NCBI RefSeq assembly: GCF_002305895.1 | Contig: NZ_CP022203.1 | Location: forward strand, 1,714,501-1,778,500 | DNA: 64,000 nucleotides | Direction: 5' to 3' | Source of the DNA: Corallococcus macrosporus DSM 14697 | GTDB lineage: Bacteria; Myxococcota; Myxococcia; Myxococcales; Myxococcaceae | Program-made: the position numbers and the translations under genes | The notes under the pieces: generated by a model | Told to the model about the DNA's origin: nothing | What the model saw: only the letters and a program-made list of their open reading frames with translations | Database searches by the model: none | Part shown: positions 27,238 through 37,797 of the stretch, one piece after another | Numbering within the stretch: the first letter of the stretch is position 1 | Layout: each line of letters begins with the position of its first letter

Positions 27238-27675
27238 GTGCGCTTGAAGGTCATCATCCCTCCCCGCAACCGCCGTTTCAGCACCGTGGACGCCCTGGGC
27301 CTCGCTGGCGTGGTGGGCCTGCTGGTGGCGCGCTACATCCCGGTGGCCCGCATCATCCCCTTCTGGGGCTGTGTGCTCCGCGAGCAGACAGGCTGGCCCT
27401 GCCTCGGCTGCGGCCTGACGCGCGTGGCCGACCGGGTGTCGCACCTCAACTTCGCCGGCGCCTGGGAGGCCAACCCCCTGGGGACGGTGGCGGCCCTCCT
27501 GTTCGCCCTGGCGGCGGTGGTCATGGTGCTGCACCTGGTGTTCGCCATGCCCATCCCCCAGGTAGAGTTCTCCCCCCGCGAGTGGAGCGTCCTGGGCGTC
27601 CTGGCGCCCATCATCATCCTGGTCAATTACGCCTACGTGGTGGTGAAGACGCGCTTCCCCCACCTGCTGCTGTAG
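27238..27675 (+). CDS. DUF2752 membrane protein
   Basis: About 145 residues with three hydrophobic helices. The hallmark of DUF2752, a Cys-rich loop GWPCLGCGLTRVADRVSHLNF, lies between helices one and two. The function is unknown; similar proteins often sit beside lipid or envelope genes. The start could be GTG 27238 or TTG 27244; GAGG is well placed for the TTG. It is followed 10 bp later by plsY on the same strand and is probably co-transcribed with it. Confidence 0.82.
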   Translation: MRLKVIIPPRNRRFSTVDALGLAGVVGLLVARYIPVARIIPFWGCVLREQTGWPCLGCGLTRVADRVSHLNFAGAWEANPLGTVAALLFALAAVVMVLHLVFAMPIPQVEFSPREWSVLGVLAPIIILVNYAYVVVKTRFPHLLL

Positions 27676-27685
27676 CCTCCCGCTT

Positions 27686-28264
27686 GTGACCTCCGCGCTC
27701 GTCCTGCTGGGCTACCTCGCCGGCTCCATTCCCTTCGGTGTGTTGCTGACGCGGTGGCTGCGCGGCGTGGACGTGCGCAAGGGAGGCAGCGGGAACATTG
27801 GCGCCACCAACGTCACGCGCGTGGCGGGCAAGAAGCTGGGCGCGGTGGTGTTGCTGCTGGATGCCGTCAAGGGCGCGCTGCCCGTCCTCCTCGCGGTGCG
27901 CCTGCTGCCGGACGCGCCCGCGGTGCACGTGGCGGTGGGGCTGGCCGCGGTGCTGGGCCACATCTACCCGGTGTGGCTGAAGCTCCAGGGGGGCAAGGGC
28001 GTGGCCACCGCGCTGGGCGTGTTGCTGGTGCTGGCACCCCAGGCCGCGCTGGCGGCCGCGCTGGTGTACGTCGCCGTCTTCGCCGTGTCGCGGGTGAGCT
28101 CGCTGGGCTCGCTGGCGGCGGGGGCCACGGCGGTGGGCACGTCGGCGCTCACCGCGCGGGCCCTGGAGTACGCGGGCCTCTCAGCCCTCCTCTTCGCCCT
28201 CATGCTGTGGACGCACCGGGGCAACATCCACCGGCTGGCGCGGCGCACCGAGCGGCGCTTCTGA
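27686..28264 (+). CDS. plsY: Acyl-phosphate:glycerol-3-phosphate acyltransferase
   Basis: Integral membrane enzyme that acylates glycerol-3-phosphate with acyl-phosphate, the first step of phospholipid synthesis. 192 residues, about five helices, GTG start. All three conserved PlsY motifs are seen: GSIPFGVLL, GSGNIGATNV and GGKGVATALG. Its partner PlsX is not in the window. The last 84 bp overlap the 3' end of the convergent methyltransferase gene. Confidence 0.95.
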   Translation: MTSALVLLGYLAGSIPFGVLLTRWLRGVDVRKGGSGNIGATNVTRVAGKKLGAVVLLLDAVKGALPVLLAVRLLPDAPAVHVAVGLAAVLGHIYPVWLKLQGGKGVATALGVLLVLAPQAALAAALVYVAVFAVSRVSSLGSLAAGATAVGTSALTARALEYAGLSALLFALMLWTHRGNIHRLARRTERRF

Positions 28265-29437
28265 GCCCGTCTCCGTGTCCCCGCGCGCGCTGCCACCATC
28301 CGGCGGACGGTAGCCCAGCAGCGCGCAGGCGATGGGGCCATTCCAGAGGTCCCTCTTCGCCGAGGGGCGCGCGTGGAAGGCGCTCTCGAAGGCGGGGTTG
28401 CCGCAGATGACCCACACGCGCCAGCCCGGCACGCGCAGGGACTCCCCCAGCTTGAAGTAGAAGCTCTTCATGCCCTTCTGGCCGCCCGTGCCAATCCGGT
28501 CGCCGTAGGGCGGGTTGGTGACAATCAAACCGCCCGTCTCCGGCAGCGGCGGCATCCGGGTCGCGTCGCCTTCAGCGAGCTGAATCTCCTCCGACAGCCG
28601 CGCGGCGCGCACGTTGCGGATGGCGGCCTCCAGCGCCTCGGGGTCCTTGTCGAAGCCGAGCAGGGGCACGTCCACCTTCCGCTCGTTGCGGCGTGCATCC
28701 GCGCGCATGTCCGTGAGCAGCTCCCGGGCCCGCGCGCCCATCTCCGGCCAGCGCTCCACCGCGAAGTCCCGGTTCAACCCAGGCGCCCGGCGCCGGGCGA
28801 TGAGGCCCGCTTCGATGAGCAGCGTGCCGGAGCCGCACATCGGGTCCACCAGCCCCTCCGTCCCGGTGTAGTTCGCCGCGCGCAGCACCGCCGCGGCCAG
28901 CGTCTCCTTCAACGGCGCGGGCGTGGGGCGCACGCGGTAGCCCCGGCGGTGCAGCGGCTCGCCGCACAGGTCCAGGGAGAGGGACAGCGTTTCGCGGGCG
29001 AGGTGCGCCACCACGCGGATGTCCGGGTCGCGCGTATTCACGTCCGGCCGGGCGCCTTGCGTGTCGCGCATCCGGTCGACGATGGCGTCCTTCACCTTGA
29101 GGGCCACGAAGCCGGAGTGGCTGTGCTCACTGTCCTTCAGCGTGGCATCCACCGCGAAGGTGTGCTCGGGCGTGAGGTGCTCCTCCCAGGGGATGCTGGC
29201 GGCGGCTTCGTACAGGCCCTCCGCGCCCCGTGCCTCGAAGGCGCCCAGCGGGTAGAGCACGCGCATGGCGATGCGGGACCAGAGCGCCACCATCAGCGCC
29301 TCGTCGAGCGTGGCCATGAAGCGCACGCCGCCGCGGTCCTGGCGGATGCGGCGGGCGCCGAGCTCCTTCAGCTCGTCGGCCAGGAGGTCCTCGGTGCCGC
29401 GGGCGGCGGTGGCGAAAAGGGCAATGCGTTCAGCCAT
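28181..29437 (-). CDS. THUMP-domain 23S rRNA guanine-N2 methyltransferase (RlmL-type)
   Basis: 418 residues. Layout: an N-terminal ferredoxin-like plus THUMP region (ALFATAARGTEDLLADELKELGA, KVKDAIVDRMRD), then a Rossmann methyltransferase with LVDPMCGSGTLLIEAGLIA (SAM binding), the LLGFDKDPEALEAAIRNVR acidic loop and the catalytic NPPYGDRIG. The family methylates the N2 of a guanine in 23S rRNA (G2445 in E. coli). It is the single-domain form without the C-terminal RlmK half. The last 35 residues form an acidic, low-complexity tail that is encoded within the overlap with plsY. I chose ATG 29437 (MAERIALFATAARG); an in-frame upstream start adds a non-conserved extension. Confidence 0.88.
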   Translation of the reverse strand: MAERIALFATAARGTEDLLADELKELGARRIRQDRGGVRFMATLDEALMVALWSRIAMRVLYPLGAFEARGAEGLYEAAASIPWEEHLTPEHTFAVDATLKDSEHSHSGFVALKVKDAIVDRMRDTQGARPDVNTRDPDIRVVAHLARETLSLSLDLCGEPLHRRGYRVRPTPAPLKETLAAAVLRAANYTGTEGLVDPMCGSGTLLIEAGLIARRRAPGLNRDFAVERWPEMGARARELLTDMRADARRNERKVDVPLLGFDKDPEALEAAIRNVRAARLSEEIQLAEGDATRMPPLPETGGLIVTNPPYGDRIGTGGQKGMKSFYFKLGESLRVPGWRVWVICGNPAFESAFHARPSAKRDLWNGPIACALLGYRPPDGGSARGDTETGSEAPLGAPRQPVDVAPVRPQHEGEEEG

Positions 29438-29488
29438 GGGACACCGCCCATAGACGACGCCGGGCCGCTTGGGAATCGGCATCGCGTT

Positions 29489-29773
29489 TCATGTGCCCAC
29501 CACCTCGTAGAGGGCGAAGGTGGCGTCCTCCTGCTGGGCGCTCGCCTCCCGGGCCCGCTGGAAGTCCTCGGACTGGAAGTAGGCCCGCATGGCGGCCTTG
29601 TCCCGCCAGCGCGTCACCAGCATCAGCTCCGGCGCCGGCTCGAAGGAGCGCAGCACCTCCAGGCCCAGGAACCCGGGGTAGCCGTCCACCGCCCGCGTCC
29701 GCGCCTGGAAGCGAGCGACCAGGCGGTCCGCCTCCTCGGGGGCCGGCCGGAAGCGGGAGATGGCGACAATCAT
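29489..29773 (-). CDS. ABM-fold (antibiotic biosynthesis monooxygenase-like) protein
   Basis: 94-residue ferredoxin-like dimer protein. MIVAISRFRPAPEEADRLVARF, GFLGLEVLRSFE and LMLVTRWRDKAAMRAYFQSEDF are typical of the ABM family, which includes small monooxygenases and heme-degrading enzymes; the members' substrates vary and this one cannot be assigned. GAGGGG precedes the ATG at 29773. It lies between the ftsK terminator and the methyltransferase gene on the same strand. Confidence 0.82.
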   Translation of the reverse strand: MIVAISRFRPAPEEADRLVARFQARTRAVDGYPGFLGLEVLRSFEPAPELMLVTRWRDKAAMRAYFQSEDFQRAREASAQQEDATFALYEVVGT

Positions 29774-29799
29774 GGACACCCCTCGGTGGAAAACAGCGA

Positions 29800-29826
29800 G
29801 GGCGTCCGGGCCGAGCCAGGACGCCC
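29800..29826 (-). terminator. Rho-independent terminator of ftsK
   Basis: 8-bp stem GGGCGTCC/GGACGCCC with an 11-nt loop. On the minus strand it is followed within a few bases by TGTTTTCC, a short U-tract. It lies about 62 bp after the ftsK stop. Confidence 0.65.
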
Positions 29827-29887
29827 CCATGAAGTGGAACCGCCAGGGGCACCGCCTCCCTTCCAGGAGACGGTGGCCACCCGGGCC

Positions 29888-32800
29888 TTACATGGCCCCG
29901 GCGCCGGGCATGTCGCCCAGGCCCCGGATGAGCACCTCGCGGGGCTTGGCGCCATCCGCCGCGCCCACCACGCCGTCGCGCTCCATCCGCTCAATCATGC
30001 GGGCCGCGCGGTTGTAGCCGATGCGCATCTTGCGCTGGAGCATGGAGATGGAGACGGCGCGCATCTCGCTGACCGTGGCGAGCGCCTGGTCGTACAGCTC
30101 GTCGGACAGCTCGTCCTCCTCGCCGCCACCTTCCACGTCCTCGTCGCGCGGCTTGAGGATGGACTCGTCGTAGACGGGCTTGCCCTGGGCCTTGAGGTGG
30201 TCCACCGCCTTCTTGATTTCGTTCTCCGACACGAAGGCGCCGTGCACGCGCTGCAGGTGCGCGCTGGTGGGCGGCATGATGAGCATGTCGCCCATGCCCA
30301 GCAGGGCCTCGGCGCCCACCGTGCCCAGAATCGTCATGGAGTCTGGCTTCGAGCGCAGCATGAAGCTGACGCGCGTGGGGAAGTTGGCCTTGATGACGCC
30401 GGTGACGACGTCCGTGGACGGGCGCTGCGTGGCGACCATCAGGTGGATGCCGGCGGCGCGGGCCATCTGCGCCAGACGGGCGACGTAGGTCTCCACCTCG
30501 CGGCTGGCCACCATCATCAGGTCGGCGAGCTCGTCGATGATGACGACGATGTAGGGCAGCTTCTGGAGCTGCTTCTTCTCCGGCTCGGCCGGCTCGCTGG
30601 CCTCCAGCGCCTCGGTGTCCTCGGGCTCGGCCTCCAGCTCGGGGGCCTCGGCCTCGGGCGCCTGGGGCTCGAGCAGGTCGTCCTCGTCGTCGCGAGGCGC
30701 GGCCACGCCCAGGCTCTCGCCGCCCGCGGGCATGGAGGACCTGGGGCTCTCGCCGTCGAGCACGAGCACGTTCTTGGGCTTCGCCTTCTTCTTCGGCGCG
30801 GACTCGGTCGCCTTGACCTCCACCGCGGTGCTCTCCACCAGCTTGTTGAAGCCGGCGATGTTGCGCACGCCCGCCTCGGACAGCATCTGGTAGCGGCGCT
30901 CCATCTCCTCCACGGCCCAGCGCAGCGCGAGCGCCGCCTTCTTCGGGTCCGTCACCACCGGCAGCAGCAGGTGGGGGATGCCCTCGTAGACGGAGAGCTC
31001 CAGCATCTTCGGGTCCACCATGATGAAGCGGACCTCCTCGGGCGTGGCCTTGAGGAGGATGCTCATGATCATGGAGTTCACCGCCACCGACTTGCCGGAG
31101 CCGGTGGTGCCGGCGATGAGCAGGTGGGGCGCCTTGGCCAGGTCGAGGACGTACGGCATGCCCTCGATGTCCTTGCCCACGCACATGGTCAGCTTGCTGG
31201 CGCCCTTGTTGAACGCGTCCTGCTCGGCAATCTCCTTGAGATAGACGGTTTCACGGTCCTTGTTGGGGACCTCGATGCCGACCACGCCCTTGCCGGGGAT
31301 GGGCGCGACGATGCGCACGCGCATGGCCTCCATGGCCATGGCGAGGTCGTCCGCGAGCGCGGCGATCTTGCTCACCTTGATGCCGGGCCCCGGGAGGAAC
31401 TCGTACATGGTGACGACGGGGCCGGGGCGAATCTCCACCACCTCGCCGACGATGCCGAAGTCCGCCAGCTTCGCGCGCAGCTTCTCCGCCGTGGCCAGGT
31501 AGGCGTCCTGGTCCAGCGCGGAGCGCTCCTTCTTGTCGCACTCCAGCACGTCGAGCGGCGGCAGCGAGAAGCTCTTGCGGTCCCCGACGAACTCGAACTG
31601 GTCCTGGCTCTTCTTGGCGGTGGGCTTGGGCGGGGCCTTGGGCTCCACGATGAGCGGCATGCGCGCCAGCGCGGCGGGCTTCGCCGGAGCGATGTCGGCC
31701 GGCGCGGCGGGGGCGGGCGCGGGGGCCACCGGTGCCACGGGCGCGGCGCTGACGGGCGCCACGGGCTCGGGGGCTTCCTCCTCGGCCACGGGCGCGGGCG
31801 CCGGGCCGGTGACGATGTTCGGCTTGCGGCGCGAGCGCGGCGGCTCGGAGGACTCGGCGCCGTCGGCGGGCACGAGGTTGGGGGAGGGGGGCAGGAAGGA
31901 CGCGGCCCAGGCCGGGTCGGCGCTGATGCCCGGGCGCTTCTCCACCTTCGCCGGGGCCTTCTCCGGCAGGGCCAGCACGGGGGCGGGCGCGGGCGGCAGC
32001 GAGTCGGCCTCGCGGGCCGGCGGCAGCAGCTTCTTCTCCGCCTTCTCGCGCTCGCGGGACTCCTTGAGCGCCAGCTTCGCGGCGGCGGCCTGCTCCTTCT
32101 CCTGCTGCTTGGCCAGACGGAAGGCCTCTTCGGCCATGGCTTCGGCTTCGGCGGCCTCGGCCTCCTCGGCCAGCCGCTCCGCCTCCGCGAGCTCTTCCTC
32201 GTCGGCCTCGAGCTGCGCGAGGAAGGCGGCCTCCTCCAGCTTCTCCTGGGCGGCGCGCTCCTGGCGCTCCTGGTAGGCGACCTTCTGGGCTTCCCAGAAC
32301 GTGTTGAAGGACTCCTGGAAGCGGCGGCCCAGGACGCACATGCCGGCCCAGGCCAGCGAGCACACCTTGAGGAAGGTGTACTGGGTGCCCACGATGAGGG
32401 CGGCCGCGCTGATGGCCGTCACCAGGATGACGGTGCCCACGGTGGAGAACAGGCCGGACATGATGCCGCCCAGGCTGGCTCCCAGCGCGCCACCCGGCGG
32501 GTGGTCCCAGCCCTTGTCACCGGCGAACATGAGCTGCGCCAGCACGGACACGCTGACCGTCAGCAGCGCCAGGCTGATGATTTGCGGCCCCCGCTTCCGG
32601 TCCCGGCTGCCCACGAAGAGCACCATGGCCGTGTAGATGCCGCCCACCGGGATGAGGTAGGCGCACACGCCCAACAGGCCGCGCAGCGACTCCGCGATGA
32701 GGTGCCCCATGGGGCCCACCGCGTTGTTGAAGCCCGGGCCCACCCGGTCCTTCGCGTCGAAAGTGGCCACCGCCAGCAGCGCAATCAACGACGCCGCCAG

Positions 32801-32944
32801 CAGGAACACGCCGGTGATGGCCCGGGTGGCGACGTCTCCGCCCTTGCCGGCCTTCATCCGCTTGTCCGCCAGTGCCCTGCGCCGCGTCGCGATTTCCTGC
32901 CGGGACAGGACCGCCTTCTCCGCCCGACCCTTCTTCGCCGTCAT
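29888..32944 (-). CDS. ftsK: DNA translocase FtsK/SpoIIIE
   Basis: 1018 residues. It pumps chromosomal DNA through the closing division septum and activates XerCD recombination at dif. Domains: four N-terminal membrane helices (about 25-190), then a long Ala/Glu/Lys-rich coiled-coil and Pro/Ala-rich linker (about 200-470), then the hexameric RecA-like motor with Walker A GTTGSGKSVAV (Lys618), Walker B VVIIDELADLM, and the C-terminal gamma winged helix (LYDQALATV ... RKMRIGYNRAARMIERME) that reads KOPS. An acidic insertion rich in Glu/Ala (about 730-790) interrupts the motor between the two ATPase motifs. The ATG at 32944 has GAGGGAAG before it; the frame is open further upstream. It is divergent from the zinc-ribbon gene. 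Confidence 0.95.
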   Translation of the reverse strand: MTAKKGRAEKAVLSRQEIATRRRALADKRMKAGKGGDVATRAITGVFLLAASLIALLAVATFDAKDRVGPGFNNAVGPMGHLIAESLRGLLGVCAYLIPVGGIYTAMVLFVGSRDRKRGPQIISLALLTVSVSVLAQLMFAGDKGWDHPPGGALGASLGGIMSGLFSTVGTVILVTAISAAALIVGTQYTFLKVCSLAWAGMCVLGRRFQESFNTFWEAQKVAYQERQERAAQEKLEEAAFLAQLEADEEELAEAERLAEEAEAAEAEAMAEEAFRLAKQQEKEQAAAAKLALKESREREKAEKKLLPPAREADSLPPAPAPVLALPEKAPAKVEKRPGISADPAWAASFLPPSPNLVPADGAESSEPPRSRRKPNIVTGPAPAPVAEEEAPEPVAPVSAAPVAPVAPAPAPAAPADIAPAKPAALARMPLIVEPKAPPKPTAKKSQDQFEFVGDRKSFSLPPLDVLECDKKERSALDQDAYLATAEKLRAKLADFGIVGEVVEIRPGPVVTMYEFLPGPGIKVSKIAALADDLAMAMEAMRVRIVAPIPGKGVVGIEVPNKDRETVYLKEIAEQDAFNKGASKLTMCVGKDIEGMPYVLDLAKAPHLLIAGTTGSGKSVAVNSMIMSILLKATPEEVRFIMVDPKMLELSVYEGIPHLLLPVVTDPKKAALALRWAVEEMERRYQMLSEAGVRNIAGFNKLVESTAVEVKATESAPKKKAKPKNVLVLDGESPRSSMPAGGESLGVAAPRDDEDDLLEPQAPEAEAPELEAEPEDTEALEASEPAEPEKKQLQKLPYIVVIIDELADLMMVASREVETYVARLAQMARAAGIHLMVATQRPSTDVVTGVIKANFPTRVSFMLRSKPDSMTILGTVGAEALLGMGDMLIMPPTSAHLQRVHGAFVSENEIKKAVDHLKAQGKPVYDESILKPRDEDVEGGGEEDELSDELYDQALATVSEMRAVSISMLQRKMRIGYNRAARMIERMERDGVVGAADGAKPREVLIRGLGDMPGAGAM

Positions 32945-33158
32945 GTCCGTCTTCCCTCTGCGCGTCTCAGCCGCGTAGCGGGCTGTAGCAATGCCCGCAG
33001 CGAGTGTAGGGAGGGAGGGGGAGCGGTCAATTTTCCAGCCCCGGACGGGGGACCTACATTTCGGCTGCGCCCCTCCCAAGAGGGGGTATGGTGCCGCCCA
33101 ACATCGCCGCCCGGACGCGCATGCCGCGCGGCGGCGGGACTTCGTGGAGGAACATCAC

Positions 33159-33494
33159 ATGGCCGACGCTCGTACCGACAAGCCGTCATCCACCGAGGAG
33201 GAGTACTTCGCCCGGGAGGAGATTGAGAAGAAGCGCAAGCTGGCCCTGGAGCAGGCCGCGGCGAACGCGGCGCAGCAGCGCGAGGAGCTCAAGAAGCTCC
33301 ACTGGATGAAGTGCCCCAAGTGCGGCATGGACCTGCAGACGCTGAAGCAGGGCAACGTCGAAATCGAGACCTGCTTCAACTGCCACGGCGTCTTCCTGGA
33401 CGCCGGGGAGCTGGATCAGCTCGTGGCCCAGCACGGCCACGAGGGCAGCGGCAAGGTGATGGGGGCCATCCTCAACCTCTTCAAGAAGAAGTAG
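33159..33494 (+). CDS. TFIIB-type zinc-ribbon protein
   Basis: 111 residues. A charged helical N-terminus (YFAREEIEKKRKLALEQAAANA) is followed by a zf-TFIIB ribbon with ligands in CPKCGMDLQTL and CFNCHGVFLDAGELDQL, and a short basic end FKKK. The family is of unknown function and common beside translation or proteolysis genes. GGAGG lies 8 nt before the ATG. It is 6 bp upstream of gatC, so it is probably the first gene of the gatCAB transcript. Confidence 0.85.
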   Translation: MADARTDKPSSTEEEYFAREEIEKKRKLALEQAAANAAQQREELKKLHWMKCPKCGMDLQTLKQGNVEIETCFNCHGVFLDAGELDQLVAQHGHEGSGKVMGAILNLFKKK

Positions 33495-33500
33495 GCCGCC

Positions 33501-33788
33501 GTGGCGCTCACGCTCGAGCAGGTGCGCCATGTGGCCACGCTGGCGCGGCTGTCGCTGACTCCGGAGGAGGAGCAGCGCTTCACCACCCAATTGTCCGCGG
33601 TGCTGGACGCGGTGGAGCAGCTCCAGGCGCTCGACGTGGAGGCCGTGGAGCCCACCTCCCACGCCACGCTCATGTCCTCGCGGCTCCGTGAGGACGTGAC
33701 GCGGCCGTCCCTGCCGCCAGAGAAGTCCCTGGCCAACGCGCCGGCGAAGTCCGACACGTCCTTCGCCGTGCCGAAAATCATCGAGTAG
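33501..33788 (+). CDS. gatC: Asp/Glu-tRNA amidotransferase subunit C
   Basis: 95-residue subunit that wraps around GatA and stabilises the GatCAB complex. GTG start. The sequence LTLEQVRHVATLARLSLTPEE ... QLSAVLDAVEQLQALDVEAVEP is the full family pattern. Starts 6 bp after the zinc-ribbon gene and 18 bp before gatA. Confidence 0.94.
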   Translation: MALTLEQVRHVATLARLSLTPEEEQRFTTQLSAVLDAVEQLQALDVEAVEPTSHATLMSSRLREDVTRPSLPPEKSLANAPAKSDTSFAVPKIIE

Positions 33789-33806
33789 TCCCGGAGACGC
33801 CACGCC

Positions 33807-35267
33807 ATGCAGCTCACGGACCTCACGATGCTGGAGCTGGCCGCGAAGCTGGCCGCGGGAGCGGTCTCCTCCGAGGAGGCCACCCGCGCGAGCCTGGCGC
33901 GCATCCAGCAGGTGGACGCGAAGGTGCGCGCCTTCCTGCGCGTGGATGAGGCAGGCGCCCTGGCCGCCGCCCGCGCCAGTGACGCGCGCCGCAAGGCGGG
34001 CAGCCCCGCCAGCGCCCTGGACGGCGTGCCGCTGGGGCTCAAGGACCTCTTCCTCACCGAGGGCGTGGAGACCACCGCGGGCTCGCGCATCCTGGAGGGC
34101 TTCGTCCCGCCCTACGACGCCACGGTGGTGCGCCTGCTGAAGGAGGCGGGTCTGCCGCTGGTGGGCAAGCTGAACCTGGACGAGTTCGCGATGGGCTCAT
34201 CCAACGAGTCCAGCGCCTTCTTCCCCAGCCACAACCCGTGGGACGTGTCGCGCACGCCGGGCGGCTCGTCCGGTGGCTCGGCGGCGGCGGTGGCCGCGCG
34301 CGAGGTGTTCGGCGCGCTGGGCACGGACACGGGCGGCTCCATCCGCCAGCCCGCGGCGCTCACCAACACCGTGGGGCTGAAGCCCACCTACGGCCGGGTG
34401 TCGCGCTTTGGCGTCATCGCCTTCGCCTCATCGCTGGACCAGCCAGGCCCCATGACGCGCACGGTGGCGGACGCGGCGGCGCTGCTCCAGGTGATTGCGC
34501 GGCCGGATGCGCGGGACGCGACGTCCGCGGACGCGCCGGTGCCGGACTACTCGGCGGACCTGGAGGCCGGCGTGCGGGGCCTGAAGCTGGGCGTGCCGCG
34601 CGAGTACTTCACCGAGGGCATGGACCCGGAGGTGGAGGCCGCGGTGCGCGAGGCGCTGCGCGAATACGAGCGGCTGGGCGCGACGCTGGTGGACGTGTCG
34701 CTGCCCCACACGAAGTACGCGCTGGCCACGTACTACCTCATCGCGCCGGCGGAGGCGTCCAGCAACCTGGCCCGCTATGACGGCGTGCGGTTCGGCCTGC
34801 GGGCGAAGGACGCGCGCAGCCTGCGGGACGTGTACGCGCTGACGCGGGAGCAGGGCTTCGGCGCCGAGGTGAAGCGCCGCATCATGCTGGGCACCTACGC
34901 GCTGTCCTCCGGCTACTACGACGCCTACTACCTGCGCGCGCAGAAGGTCCGCACGCTCATCCGGGAGGACTTCACGCGCGCCTTCGCGCAGGTGGACGCG
35001 CTGCTGTCGCCCACCTCGCCGGTGCCGGCCTTCAAGCTGGGTGAGAAGGTGGAGGACCCGCTGTCCATGTACCTCATGGACATCTACACGCTGCCATGCA
35101 ACCTGGCGGGCCTGCCCGGCCTGTCGGTGCCCTGCGGCTTCACGAAGGCGGGCCTGCCGGTGGGCCTGCAGATTCTGGGACGGCCCTTCGACGAGGCCGG
35201 CCTGCTGCGCATCGCCCGCGCCTACGAGCGCGAGCACGACTTCTTCCGCCGCGCCGCGCCCCTGTAG
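33807..35267 (+). CDS. gatA: Asp/Glu-tRNA amidotransferase subunit A
   Basis: Amidase subunit that releases ammonia from glutamine for conversion of Glu-tRNAGln or Asp-tRNAAsn to the amide form. 486 residues. The Ser-cisSer-Lys triad is visible: the lysine in [10 protein letters not shown], and the serines in the Gly/Ser-rich stretch after [17 protein letters not shown] and in [12 protein letters not shown]. Presence of GatCAB implies that the organism charges at least one of tRNAGln or tRNAAsn by the indirect route. Confidence 0.97.
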   Translation: MQLTDLTMLELAAKLAAGAVSSEEATRASLARIQQVDAKVRAFLRVDEAGALAAARASDARRKAGSPASALDGVPLGLKDLFLTEGVETTAGSRILEGFVPPYDATVVRLLKEAGLPLVGKLNLDEFAMGSSNESSAFFPSHNPWDVSRTPGGSSGGSAAAVAAREVFGALGTDTGGSIRQPAALTNTVGLKPTYGRVSRFGVIAFASSLDQPGPMTRTVADAAALLQVIARPDARDATSADAPVPDYSADLEAGVRGLKLGVPREYFTEGMDPEVEAAVREALREYERLGATLVDVSLPHTKYALATYYLIAPAEASSNLARYDGVRFGLRAKDARSLRDVYALTREQGFGAEVKRRIMLGTYALSSGYYDAYYLRAQKVRTLIREDFTRAFAQVDALLSPTSPVPAFKLGEKVEDPLSMYLMDIYTLPCNLAGLPGLSVPCGFTKAGLPVGLQILGRPFDEAGLLRIARAYEREHDFFRRAAPL

Positions 35268-35299
35268 GGCCCGCGAGCGCACGCCCTGGTGACACCGCC

Positions 35300-36735
<1,436 letters not shown>

Positions 36736-36739
<4 letters not shown>

Positions 36740-37791
36740 GGCGTTCCGCGCGCCGCCGTGGGGACGGTGGCGTGCACCACGTCCTCTTCGCTCCGCGACG
36801 GGGCCTCGGCGAGCACCCGCACCTCTCCAGCGTCCGTCCGCTCCAGGATGCTGGAGGGGGCCTCGAAGTGGGTCCCGAGCACGCTGCCCACCAACTGCGC
36901 GCTCACCACGTAGCGCACGCGCTTGAGCATGCGGAGCTGAGCCTGGAGTCCCTCTTCGCGCCACTGCTCGCCGCGGCGCTGGGACGCGTTGAAGGGCGAG
37001 GGCGCCTCCCAGGGCCAGGGGTTGGCGGAGGGCTGCGCGAGGACGTCCGCGCCCAGGGCATCGAGGTACTGCGCGCAGGGGACGAACCAGGGCTCCTGGG
37101 GCGTGTGGGGCTTGAGGAAGCCGTCATAGCCGATGAGCGTCCCCAACCTCCCGAAGGGCGTCTGCAGGAGCGCCAGGTCCTCGGGGCGGCCCGGGCTGAG
37201 GTGCAGCGCGTCCTCCCGCGTGGGCACCAGGTTGGCCTTGCGCGTCGCCGCCACGCACCGGCCCTCGGGGGAGAAGGTGTAGCTGGTGTTGTAGGTGCGC
37301 GCGCCGTAGGGCCGGAAGTCGGGCGTGTCCTGTCCTCGTTGGCTGGCGGGGAGCAGCGCGCTGCCGGCCACGACCCACAGGCCAAAGTCCCGGGCGATGC
37401 CCGAGAAGGTCTCCCACAGGGCGCGGTGCACGCGGGGCGCACGCGCGGCGTAGACGCACTCCAGCAGCGACGGCGGATGGAACGCGCTCCAGGCGTTCCA
37501 CGTGTCCCAGGGCTCTGCGAGGGCCACTCGCTTCAGTGCCCCCTGGACCGACGTGGCCCGGCGCACGAGAGCCACGTGGCCGGTGAAGAGCAGGGGCGCG
37601 CCCACCCACTCCGGCCACACGACGAGCGCGGGATGGCGCGGCCGTCCCTCCGCGTCCCGGCTGCGCAGGGCGTCCACCTTCGCGGCCAGGGCGCGGTGGC
37701 GCGCGGCGAAGGTGCTCGGCGAGGCGTAGTCCTCCAGCGAGGCGCGGGGCTGGAGGGCGAACAGCTCGACGGTGTCGGCGGAGGTGTCCAC
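36736..37791 (-). CDS. Nitrilase-fold protein lacking the catalytic cysteine
   Basis: 351 residues of the carbon-nitrogen hydrolase superfamily. The catalytic Glu (Glu61 in VVWPEW) and Lys (Lys185 in RKANLVP) are present. The third member of the triad should be Cys in a motif like LICYD, but the sequence is TLIGYDGF, with Gly221 at that position. The fold is otherwise well kept: [22 protein letters not shown]. It is therefore probably a pseudoenzyme that binds but does not hydrolyse, unless the base is a sequencing error. It follows the 2-oxoglutarate oxygenase gene by 6 bp on the same strand, so the two form an operon. Confidence 0.8.
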
Positions 37792-37797
37792 GGCGCG

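Noticed and set aside
28373-33226. A 1617-codon open frame on the plus strand opposite the methyltransferase and ftsK
   Set aside because: It is the antisense of ftsK and its neighbours, full of His/Arg/Gly low-complexity sequence with no domain. High G/C at third positions produces such frames.
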